The notes beneath the pieces are model-generated. The model had not been told where the DNA came from. It saw only the letters and a list, made by a program, of their open reading frames with translations, and did not search any database. A DNA stretch of 64,000 nucleotides from Coffea arabica (taxonomy: Eukaryota > Streptophyta > Magnoliopsida > Gentianales > Rubiaceae). Below, one piece after another: positions 11,732 to 23,800 of the stretch (positions are counted from its first letter, which is position 1; each line of letters begins with the position of its first letter). The translations under genes and the position numbers were made by a program. The stretch spans positions 17,750,001 to 17,814,000 of the forward strand of contig NC_092312.1 in the NCBI RefSeq assembly GCF_036785885.1, in the 5' to 3' direction.

Positions 11732-11845
11732 TTTGCTCATATGTTTTTTGTCAAGGAGGATATTGCCGGTCTTAAACTCCCTATAAATAATAATTTCATT
11801 ACATTCAGCATTAAGGTACTCAATCTCTGAAACAAGTAAAACCAA
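11732..11845 (-). pseudogene. Fragment of a receptor-like cytoplasmic kinase
   Basis: On the minus strand the frame reads IIIYREFKTGNILLDKKH, close to the kinase catalytic-loop block of plant receptor-like cytoplasmic kinases (usual form VIYRDFKTSNILLD), preceded by EIEYLNAE where the family has GLAYLHE. The catalytic Asp of the RD motif is Glu here. The DFG block does not follow, and the sequence upstream to about 12050 is out of frame and not clearly related. It abuts the right end of the Mutator-like element. This is a decayed remnant, not a working gene. Confidence 0.5.
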
Positions 11846-14808
11846 TCATAGTGGATACACACTGCATGGCAGCAATCAGGCGAAACCATTTTGGTGCATG
11901 GCCACATTCATCGCAACTCCTCCAAATCAAAGTTGGTAAATCAAGTACCTTAATGGAGTTGGTGGTCGTCAATGTCATCCAAGGCACGATTCTCTTCGAT
12001 TGCATCATCCACTTCTACCAGGCGTTAATGAAGTCGCTGCCATGACATGACAATAATATGTAGCTGAGATAAGAAAACAACAGCCAAGGAAAACAACCGC
12101 CGTAGAAGTCATAGTTGTTTTCTTTCAATGACTATTCGTGATCTCCCATTTGTGTAAGCCTGGGAATAAAAAAAATAAAAAAAAAGGCAAAGCAAAACTG
12201 AATAAGGGACATGATTGCTAAACAATTGCTAAAAGGTACCGTAGCCAATAATTTGTAAGGTTTCAATTCAACCAAGAAACTGGTACATCTATAGAAATGA
12301 CATTTGGTGGTAGAAGGTAAAAGTGAAAGAAGGGGATTTTAATTCTGAACAGCAAAAAAGGTAATAATTGATTACAACAGTCTAAAATGAATACAAAGCA
12401 AGCACAGACAAAAAGTACTGTAAAAAGAGTTTTTTTTTTTTTTTTTTTGGCATCCAGCAATTATCATTACTACTTGTAAAGCCTTTATTATGAAATCTTC
12501 AATCAATCATTCTACTAAATATAGCAAAATAATAGACAGAAAAAATTAAAAATTTTTGCACATATTCAATGTTGAATATGTAAAGCAATTTTTTCCTCAT
12601 TGAGGCATAAATTATGAAGCATGGCAATGGCAAAAAAGATTCCCGATCAACCAATATATATTGTAGATTTCATGGTCACAGATGTTCCATTTAGAATAAA
12701 AATAAAGATCCAGACAGCATGCATAATCATCATCAAATGTACGCCTTGATAATTCAGGACAAGAATTATTTTATAAAAAAATTAAGCTAATTTAAAAAAA
12801 AAAAAAAAGAAAAAAGAAGCAAGTACAGTATTTTTTACAGTCAAGCACCTATTTTATACTGCAATTGAACTCTGAATAAAATGGAAATGAATTTTGATTA
12901 TTATAACTTTTAAACTCCCTAAGAAAAGGGAGTGTAAATTGTCAACTGGTACTTCAATTTCCATGGAAATTAACCTACAAAACATATATCTTGTGCCAAG
13001 TAACAGTAGGACACGGTAAGAGCCTTCAATGTGAGGTCACATTTCTAGTAGAAATTATTCAAATGTGAAGGAAAAAAAATCATAAACGTTAAATTCTAGT
13101 TAATAAGCTATCAAAGGAAAACGGGAGGTTTGGGATATGGTTAATCTATTGAGCAAAATTAAAATTATAAATTCTTCCCAAGTAGATGCAAATATTAATA
13201 GAAACAGAACAGATTAGCTCAATTGCCCGTCCAAGGAACAAATAATTGCATAAAAGATTGCAGCGCCAACACAGAGGAAAAAGTTCAAGAGATTAAATTC
13301 ATACGCAGCAGGTCACCCAGGCATAAAATTGACCGATTCTAAGCATATTAGCAAAGGCATTAGTTACTGGAAAATCTTCATATTCTAAAGAAAGGAATTC
13401 AGGGTCGAAGAATAAACAGCTCCCATGCTGGACTGACCAGCTTTCTGCAATTTAGATGCTAACACTCGTGGCATCAGCAATTACCATAATTATATACCAC
13501 AGAATAGCATTCATACCTATGGAGTGTATTACATGAAGACTAATACACAAGCATAGTCTTATTCTTTTAGAACCCATATTATTCCTACTAGTCTGATCAA
13601 ATAGTATATCAAAAAAATCAAGCAATATTACACCAAACACATTCACCACCATCAAAATCAAAATCAAAACAAAATGTAAGAGCCTATATAGTTGACTAAC
13701 TAACCTGAATTATCTCCAATAACCAGCCATATTGGATCTACGGATGGAGGGGAAGCCAACAATTATTTCGCAAAAAAGAGGGAAGTGGTGGGCCAGGGAC
13801 AAGATGCATTTTTAATTGGTGGTGATTGAGAATCGGAAGGCCGGCGGAGAATATGATGGCTACCGCCAAATCTTGCATCTGCAAGTAGGTCAATTTTTCT
13901 TGTCTAATATTCTTCCCAATGGTGATGAGGAGGGGTGATGGAGAAAGGGGAGAGTTGGCGGGCGGCACATAGGGGAATTATATCGGTGGTTCGGTGCATC
14001 AGTCGGCATGGGAGAGTTTGTGACAGAAGAGGACAGAGGCACACCTCAACTTAAATTTCCACAATTGCCCTCATTTGATGCAGTAAAAATTCCACAAATG
14101 TCCACCTAGTGAATGTGTTGATAGGGGACCAAAAGCAGTTTGTAACTCCCAACTCCCCCTTTTCATTTTGTTGGGCGTGTATCAGTTTTTCCAGTAGCAA
14201 CAATTGAAGACTAAAATAGCAGGAACTCAAAACATCATAAACTGTTACCTATAACCAGTTCAAATCCGTCTTGGGACCTCAAATACCACAATTATCTGTC
14301 TTCAAGAATCGGTGAATTCTCAGATGCACAATAGCCATACAAAGAACAGCAATCCCCAAGTTATGGCAAAACAAAAAATCACCATGCCAGGTATTCCCCA
14401 GTTAAAACCTCCATCTTGGTCCCAGTCATGCTCTGAGAATGTGTAGAGCACCCAGTCTTGTTAGAATATGAATAACCACAAGGATTTAAAGTTCAGCAAG
14501 TTCATCTGACACTTGTATTTCCAGTCATTTCATCTTTTATGAAGACCAAGGTTTTACCTTCAGAGCAGAACTAAGTCCTAACCTTTTCCTTTCAAGGCAG
14601 AAATATACATAGGACACCCAAGAATGAACATCTAGCAATAGCAAGAATTCTTCAAAGACAAAAAGTCCATCATGCAGAGAATACTTTGAAACTCTAAATT
14701 AACTCACCTTCAGCTTTCAGCAAATGAGAAATGAACGAGAATGGTTCTCTCACATGAAGACTTGCATCATTTGGACTACAGAAATGGAATCACTGAAGTG
14801 CCAAAACA
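11846..14808. other. Intergenic region 3' of REV1
   Basis: Long AT-rich stretch with A and T runs (for example 12431-12448 and 12794-12812). The only feature that stands out is the GC-richer block at 13690-13985, listed separately. The right end should hold the 3' untranslated region of REV1, whose stop is at 14809-14811. Confidence 0.5.
13690..13985 (-). other. GC-richer exon-like block, possibly a non-coding first exon
   Basis: The block is clearly less AT-rich than its surroundings. On the minus strand it ends in ATTCAG/GTTAGT, a good splice donor. A short frame (MPPANSPLSPSP...) runs through part of it but has no family resemblance. It could be the first exon of a minus-strand non-coding RNA or a relic. 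I could not find a convincing second exon. Confidence 0.25.
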
Positions 14809-17800
14809 CTACTCTATGAAACAAATATTGAGGTCTCCACCGTAGGTTTCTCCAACAGCAGCCTAAAATTTGAATCAAACAGCAAATGGACATCCATAGT
14901 TAAGTTTATATAATCAAGAAGAATTTAACAACAAAAGTCAGAATAGTGATTAAGTGGCGACAATAATTAAGGAGTGGTGTCATAGGAGAAACTAGTAAAT
15001 GTGACAGTAAAATACCTATACATAATTAGAAATGAAACATATTACTATGATTTTTGGGATAAAACTTAAGATGGAAGAGTGAATAGACAGCAAACATTCA
15101 ACTGGTATATAATATATTACTAAGTCTTCTAGACGTTCCACGAAATTTTTCTAGTTTTAACTATCCACTAATAAAATTGCATTCTTTCTGGATGACAGCT
15201 TCCATTATTTATCATATTACCAAGAAAAATCCCATCAAACAGGAAATCAAATAACTAGCAATACAGGCAAATAAGACAAAGACTATCAATTCTGAGTGTA
15301 TAATGATATGAGAGAAGCCAGAATAACCTGAAGGTGAGGAATGATGCAATTATAAACCTGTAAGAACAATTCTGACCTCGAAGTCAACCTGTTATCACAA
15401 TTAGATTCAGTCATAAGTACACAAAATCTTTGCACAGATAATGCACCAAGTTAATTTGAATCCTCACCTTCTTAAAAGGCAAGAACAAGTATATATCTCT
15501 TCAACATCAGTTTCAATTTTAAGCTTAATATATTGCTTCATCAGCTCACACAAGCAATTAACAGCGTCATCCCCTCCATCATCTAAGGGATACTCAGACA
15601 TAATAAGCTGCAATACAGATGAAAACTGACCACGAGGGCTAGACTTGTTGTACAAAACTGCTATTCGATTCAACAGCTGACAACTGCTGAGTCTAAAATT
15701 GTCAACCCATCTTGGTGGATTTCCAACCCAGAGATTATTGCTCGGCAGGAAATCAATTGCTCCAGTCTGATCCCTAATATGGTCCAAGTATACATCATTT
15801 GACATAAAATCTGGCCTCCTATGGGCAGGAAGAGACACAAGTACGTCTGCTAGAAGCTCTTCAGGCAATTGCTGCAACACTGATGAATCGACTTGACTTA
15901 ATGATGATGGCATAAGGCTGTCTGTCTCTGGAAGTAGAGCAGTAACTGACCCAGAGGTTTCTGGCAACCCTTGGATCATTTTGTTTATATACTGCTTTGC
16001 CAAACAAATGCAAATATTAATCACTAAAACATTATGCAGAAAGCGAGAGACACAGAGAGAGAGAGAGAGAGAATCAAATATAAATAACCACAAACCTGTT
16101 CATCTTCTTTCTCAGATGACTTGATCTTTTCAGCCTGAAAAGTGCAAATGAAAAATTAACTGGAAACTAATTGAGCATTTGACAGATATATGACTCTTAA
16201 TATCCAAAACAGGAACTCCTAGCCAACTCAAGTGCCATGCCAGAAAATACCATTTCAGTAGCTATAAACTAGCACAAATGACACAGAAGTGCATTGACAC
16301 AATAATGATGACAATGAGGAATTTAATTAAGTATAAGCACGCTCTAAGTCAGGTATTAGAAGCAATTCATGGGCTCTGTTTATCCTCAGTATTGCAATAT
16401 CTTTAAAAAGGACTAAGGAGAAATTATAACACATCTCTCCAAAGGAATACTTTCTTGATTACAATACCAACAAACGCCAAAGAAACCTGAGTTTCAACTA
16501 AAGAAAGAAAAAATGTAGACAAACACTGTCACAGGAACAAACCAAAAGTTCATATCTACAGGAATCAATGGTTGATGCAAATGTAAAATATCAATATCCA
16601 AACATATGCACCAACTAAACAAGGTAGAACTACAGCATACCATAAACCATGTATTGCAACAGAAGGGAAACAATAACTTTTTCCTACCTTTTTCTCCTTC
16701 TGTTTGGGATATGTCGAGTTAGGAGGTCATGTTGATAGAACTCTTAATTAAATGGTCGAACTGACACACACTAAAAAATGCTGCCAATTTGTTCTAGGGC
16801 TTCTTAATTTTGACAAAAGTCAAAGTCACAAATTTCAGATAAAACACGAACATCTCAAACATCAGAGGTTAAGTCTCAAACCAAGTTCCAAGAAAATTAT
16901 AACTCTTTTTTAGCACATTCTATTCTAAACTTCTTATTTTAAGGAAATGAAGCAAAAAATACTATTAAAACATGTGAAGCAAGTTGCACATAAAATAGTA
17001 CAAAGGATTTCAGAGGTCAAGTCTCAAACCAAGTTCCAAGAAAATTATTACTCTATTTGAGTACATTCTATTCTAAACTTCTTATTTTAAGGAAACCAAG
17101 CAAAAAAAATACTATTAAGCAGCTGAAGTACAAAAGTACAACGGATTACCGCATCATGAACAAAATCCTTGTTTGGGGGCACCAATGGATTGGAAAGAGA
17201 TTGTTCTTCATCCATCACATCTGAATTTGAAAGAAAAAAGATCATATTAGGTAGGCAGTTAAAATATTATCACCTTCAGTACTGTAAGGGATCATGACAG
17301 TCTTACTGTTCCCAGCATTTTTCTCTTTCTTCTTGGAAATGAAGCTTATTAACTCCCCTGCATACAGATCATTAATCTCTGATAAAACTTCAGGAGGAAG
17401 AGACTCTATCACTCCAACATCAAGCTCATGTAGAGCAGGGAGAGTTGCACGATGCACAACATGTGCTTCCCCACCGGAAAAACTACCCTTCGCTTGAACT
17501 GGAGGTCCAATATCAGAGTATAACTGATCACCCTTGCCTGCACCATTCATATGTTCACTAACATCTGGAACCAAGGCAACAACAGAAGCACAACAAATAA
17601 GTAGAACATATTCCATAACAATTCTTCAATCCAAAGCTTTCCACCACTTGACATTGGAATAGACAACCCATCACACCAAGCAGTGGGAGGAGTAACATGC
17701 GCCAGCACTAGGAGTCCACTTTCCATTATTCATTTAAGAAACAGTTGAATTTTTTTTTCTTTAATTTGTTACAAAGAAATTATCAAACTATCAAATATAA

Positions 17801-20800
17801 GACTGAAAGAGAAGCAAAGGTCCAAAAGAGTCAAAAAGGAATTAATGCCAGCCAGAAGCAATGTTTGGGGAACATGGTCAATTATTTGGCACAATTGCTT
17901 GACATTACCGACCACATCCGTATAACATTTGTGAAACCAAATAATATAATAATAGGGAAAAGCCAGAAAAAGAAATAATTTCTGAAAAATCATCTTATTT
18001 TCCCAAACACTAAACCTGGAAAAGAGAGACTTTACTAAAAGAAATCTTAAGGACATAACAAAGATAACCTGCATGAATCTTGAAGGAAAAAAATAGCCAC
18101 CGGGGTGAAGGTTTAGCATCAAGAACCAGTTTGTGCAAATTCTGATACAAATAATCAATGACATCTATGACAAAAGTTCAACTTTAAAAATCCATAAAAG
18201 CACCAAAAAGTTTCAGTCACCTTTGCCCATACTACTTTTCCTTGCTGGTGAGGAGACTAGCCAAGATCGAATGGAGTACTTCTCATGCCCTTCATATTCA
18301 GTCAATGAAATCAGTTGTATAAGGCCAATTGAGATGTCAAATATAATATTGAATATCTAGATGGGGAAACCAGCACATCAACGCAAATGACAGATATTAA
18401 AATGAATAGCAAAATGAGATATAGCATAGGAACTGCCATTGCCTATTACTAAAGTCAAACCTCGTATATTCCTGTCAGCACTTTCAAGTTTAGATGCCTG
18501 CAAGCCTGCTCCTCTAATGTCTCTTGCATCTGTACAAATCAACTAATTAGACTGCTGGACAAAATGGAACAAATACTAGCACTTAAACAGCATATAAATT
18601 TCCCAAAATTAAGAATAATCTTTTACACTGACAAGATTGTATAAATATGGAAAAGAAAACACCAAGAATGCAGACTACAACAAGAACTCAAAATATGATG
18701 TGATCTATGACAATTCCTTGACATTCGTTTACATGATTCAGGTTTCTTTGGTTATCCAATTTCAGCAGCTCAAGAAAAAATGTGGATTCAAAGAACAGTG
18801 AATTGCAAGTGTCCTCAGGAGCCCATGGAAATTTCAAAGGTGTATTCAGAAAATTTTTTCTTGTAGCACATAATTGGAAAGTGCGTATTTGAGATCAAAA
18901 GGTGGTTAGAGAATGTTTAGTTTTTTTTAAAACATGCCACCCTAACACACCTAGAGTTTGACCAGGGAGGTTTTGATTGCCAAGTTTGAGGATGAAGATG
19001 GTGAGACATAATTAGTCAACTAATAACTGGGGATGTACACGGAGTTAACATGACATAAACTACCTAGTGAGAAAAATAAATCCAGGATCAGCTCAAGCTG
19101 AAGTCAACAAAAGAGTGCTAATAGGATTTTTCTTGAGAAAGGTTTCATAGATAATTGTTGAAAGGCTCTAATGTTGAAGTTGAAAAACTCAAATCATAAT
19201 TAAGATGCAAGCATAATGCCATCAAGCACAACAAAGACAAACATAAAGCCATATAGTGCATTCTACAAGAAAATGGATCACTTGCATCAGCAATAAAATC
19301 CAGCTGAGCTAACAAGAAACAGTTATTACAGAGGAAAGAAGAAACAGAAAATTAAAGCTACTTATATGAATTTATTGAGCCCTTGACCTTCTTACTGTAA
19401 CACAGGAAGACTGTAAACACATTGGAGAACTGCGAAGAGTAAGAATGATGAATAAGAAGGGTATGCATATAATAACAAAGAATGAACCAGATTCAGTGTC
19501 AGAATTCCACAAGTAATTCCAGTAAACTTAAGCCATATTGGTACAACACTTGCATTGCCTAGTAAGAGGAGGAATTTTAAGAGAACAAATTGCAAATAAC
19601 TGCAAATTTACATTATTAAAGATGCTGAGAAAGGCAATCAAACAAAATGCATATGTCTGAAACTTTTATCAACAACAATAACAAGAAAAGACAAACAACC
19701 AGAGTAATTCAACTACCTATATGAAAATATCCAAAAAGCTGAGCTGTTATCCTCTGAAATACATCCACGTCGTCTGTAGCCATTGGGAGCTAGAATTCCA
19801 GCAATGAAATAAGACCTCAGGCTTATGGTCAAGAACTCATGCTGATACATATGTAACATATAGCATAACTTGCAGCTAAGTTACGAATTCTCTACCGTGA
19901 CAGAACGACTTAGATTCTCACAGTCACCACAGCCCATATACTTCACTGGCTCCCCAGCATCACTTCTTCTCTTCTTTATCTGAATTACAAACAGCATAAT
20001 TGAGAGAATTATCTGTACCCAAAACAATCAAGACAATTTAACAATGTAAGCATGAGATAGTCTTATCATGAAAACCTTCAAGGTAATGGTGCGGCCTTTA
20101 AGTCCGCATCCCTGCAATCGTAATGACACCTCCTTGCAAAGCTTCAATAAGAAATCCTTCATCTGGAATCACAGGCATAACGATTTGATCAGTCAGACAA
20201 GTGAAATAATGTGCAAACTCCCTCTCTATCCCCATTCCCCAGGCCACCCTAAATCCCTCTACTTGGTCACTTTCGAAGCAGTTGGGGTTTTAGGGCAGGT
20301 AAACAAGAAATTACAAGACTAAAATATCTAGAAAGGCACTTATACATCAAACATGTACATATATAGTTTATCAAGCTTAAAGTTCTAACATCATTCAAAT
20401 CATTGAACCTCACACCCCAGTTCACGTCCGCACCAATGGATTTGCTTTCCTGCGCAAAACAACAGTATCCCCATTTAAATGAAGTGGCATAGAAATCAAC
20501 TTAGCATGTAGAATGTGAAAGAAAGAGGAAACTTATGAAGCAGAGCACTCCATCATTCTTCCTGTCAACTAAGACCAATGTGAAGTATAAATCATCAGAA
20601 TTTCACCAGCAAGGTCCACAAAACTAGTTCATACTTTCTCGATTACAAGACAAGAAGAGGGGATGAAAAGTAGCCAACCAACTCCTCTAAGTTCACATCA
20701 TGCCCAAGATTTAACTCTTTTTAACGTTTTGGCAACAAATAAAGCAAACAACTAGTAGTAATTTGTGTCTTGCAGACCCACAGAATATTCTTCACATAAA

Positions 20801-23800
20801 ATGGAAGGTCCAGGGAGTTAAAGAGTAAGATTTCTACTGACGACTTTGGAGAAATGAGAGTGAACTTTGATAACAAAACATAACATCATGTTTAGCAATT
20901 CCAAGAATCAATCCCAAGATAAACTCCTGATACTATTAGTGCATGAACAGTTTCAGACTTTTAAGTGACAGAAACATTGTGTAAGAAAGAAATGCTGTTT
21001 ACAGCAAAATCATTAGTGAGAGGAGCACAAATACACACACGCCACCTCTGACACCCAAAACCCCAAGAAAAGAAAAGAAAAGAAAGAAGAAAAAGTGCAT
21101 CTCTTCAGTGTGAATTGTTACGTAAAAGTCTGAAACTATAATTCCAGATGGACCAACTTGCTTCCAACATAAAACACCAAGAAGCATTCCAAAAGCCAAA
21201 TAAATTACTCTTACTTGCTAACCTGAAACACTCCAACCAACCGATTATCAATCCCCCTGCTGAAATTCCAGAGCATATCGCCTGTTTTCACACCAAAATC
21301 TTTTTGAAGAGATTCCTGTAAAAAGCAGAATGGGCACAGACAGAACCATCATGTATGATTCCACCAAATATATATACTCATCAGTAAGACAATCCTAGTA
21401 TGTGCATAATCCCATAAACAATTAACTTAGTTCCGCTGGATTTCATGTTTAATCTAGTATTTAATGTTTCAAACTGTATTTCTTCATTTGTCTATGGTGA
21501 GCCAAACCTGTTTCTACATCTCCTCTCACATGAAAATGCTAAAGCAGAAGTAGGAAATAAATAATGAAAAGTTCCTAACCAGATCATCTCTCTAATTATG
21601 ACAGCACACAAGTGGAAATGAATTCACAACAAGAGTACTTCTGTTGACAAAGTGTGTCCATGAGAACCACATACCACCCATCCCTACCACCTCTGAATCA
21701 AAACAGCATATCTAACTCTACAAACCCAAATCACTGTTTAGGCTATTTTTCATGGTAGTTATATCTGCAGCAAAATGACGTGTCAGAGCTGTGCACCTCC
21801 GCTTATGGTCTAAGACACTAAAACTCAATAATTCTCATCATTTCTTAGTTCTAGAAGGATTTCAAATGCCAGTCATTGACAAACAAGTTTGGAGTACTCC
21901 AGAAAAAGGCAACTAGAGTAGGTTTGGAGGACAAATTTCTCACACCAATGGTAGAATTCATTACAGTAGTTCTCTTATACAAGCAACTCAGACTAAATAT
22001 TGAAAAGAAAGTTCACATGAAGTAATACTGCATCAAGTGCGTTAATTAAAAGCCGGAGATGAGGGAATAACCTTGGAGATCAAACGTAACTGGCCACAAG
22101 TATTTATTTGCTTCTTTTTCAATTTCTCCTCTAAAACATGACCAATTCCAGGAAGTGCTTTAACTGGAAGCTCATGCAAATAATCATCCACCTAGAATGC
22201 ACAAGAAGTCTCAATAACAGCCGAGCACAAACTGTCTGGAAATCTTAAGAATTGCTTCTAGTGTTTATATCTCCACTGAAGTCTTCAAGTCTTCCAAGAG
22301 TTAAAAGTGAAATACTACTTGCAGAACTGGTTTGAAAAAGAGAGAGTTACGTAAAATAAACTGGCTTCATGAAGAGAAGGAGGAAAGAAAGATATAGAGA
22401 TTGAGTGATCAATGCTTTTATGGAGAGCCTAGCTGTTATTGTTAAGAAAATCCCCCAACCCAGAAGCCTCCTCAAAAGTACCAAAGTTCAGATTTGAATT
22501 TAAGGAAAGGAACTTATAAAACATTCCTAGGAAAAAAATAAGGAAATAAAAACTATTGTAAGATAAACAATAATCCTCTACAAAATCACTTCAATGAGGA
22601 AGAAATTCCCAAGAAATAAGACTATGAAACACAACAGGAAGATATGATTCTGTCTTAGATAAAACAAGAACTTTAATAGATCAAAATACATGACAAGAAC
22701 ATGGTCCAAATTGTCTTCATTTATTTATTCTACAAAAGTAGCCTTCCCAAAAAAAACAAGGAGACTTACTGAACAAGTGAGGCTCTATTTGGATTCTTCA
22801 TTTTTTGCCGCCGCTCTAAAGGATGGGAGTGTTTTTCAAAAACTAGTTTTTCAAATACAACAAAAATTTTTAAAAAGTAATCTAAAAATTAGTTTAAATT
22901 TTTTTAAAATTTTAAAAAATATCTCAAAATATATTCTAGCTTCTACTTTTAAATATCCCAAAATATTTTCTGAAAATATCCCAAAATATAATCTAAAAAC
23001 TCTGCTATAGCAAAATTTTTCAAAAACACCCCCAAAAACAGTTAATCCAAACGGATAATAATACATAACAAAAACAACTTCAAAAACACCACAGTCATAC
23101 AATATATCAAAAATAATTCCAAATATACAAAAATAAAATAAAATAAAATCTACACCATTTTTTTCTTCCATTTATCACCACCATCCTCTCCCTCCTCCTC
23201 CCTCTCTTTCCCTCTCTATCCTCGCTCTCTTTTTCTCCTCCCTCTCTTTCCTCATCCCCTTTCTTTTCTCTCCCCTTTCTCGTTACATCCACACCTCCCC
23301 TCCATTCCCTCCCCAATCTGGCTGCAACCCGAGGCCTCGATTTGGTTGAGGCCAAATCGAGGAGAGGGAGGGGAAGGGCGGGATGTGGTGGGAAAGAGAA
23401 AGGGGAGGATGAAGGAGGAGGAAGAGAGAGGCAGTGGTAGCTGTGGTGGGAGGTATTATTAATTTTTTTAAAATATTCTAAAAATTTTTAAACCTTAAAA
23501 ATACTCCAAAACATATTCCAAACACACCACTAAAAACATCTACAATAAAAGTTTTTCATATACATTGCTACAATAAGGGTTCATTTGGATTAGTTTTTGG
23601 GGGTGTTTTTGAAAAATTTTACTTTAGCAGTGTAGAAGAAAAATTTTTACTATAAAAATTTTTTGAAATATTTGATATATTGTATGGAGGAGATTTTTTT
23701 GAATTATTGTGTATTACTGTAGCATTGTATTTGAAAAACTTGTTTTTGAAACAATGGCCAATCAAAACAACCTAAAAAACAGCTGATCCAAACGGAGCCT

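Noticed and set aside
17745-18164. Frames of 77 and 131 codons between REV1 exons
   Set aside because: They lie in the intron between 18221 and 17564 and contain no REV1 blocks.
22690-23171. Two opposite frames of about 106 codons in REV1 intron 10
   Set aside because: They arise from AT-rich inverted-repeat element sequence within an intron.
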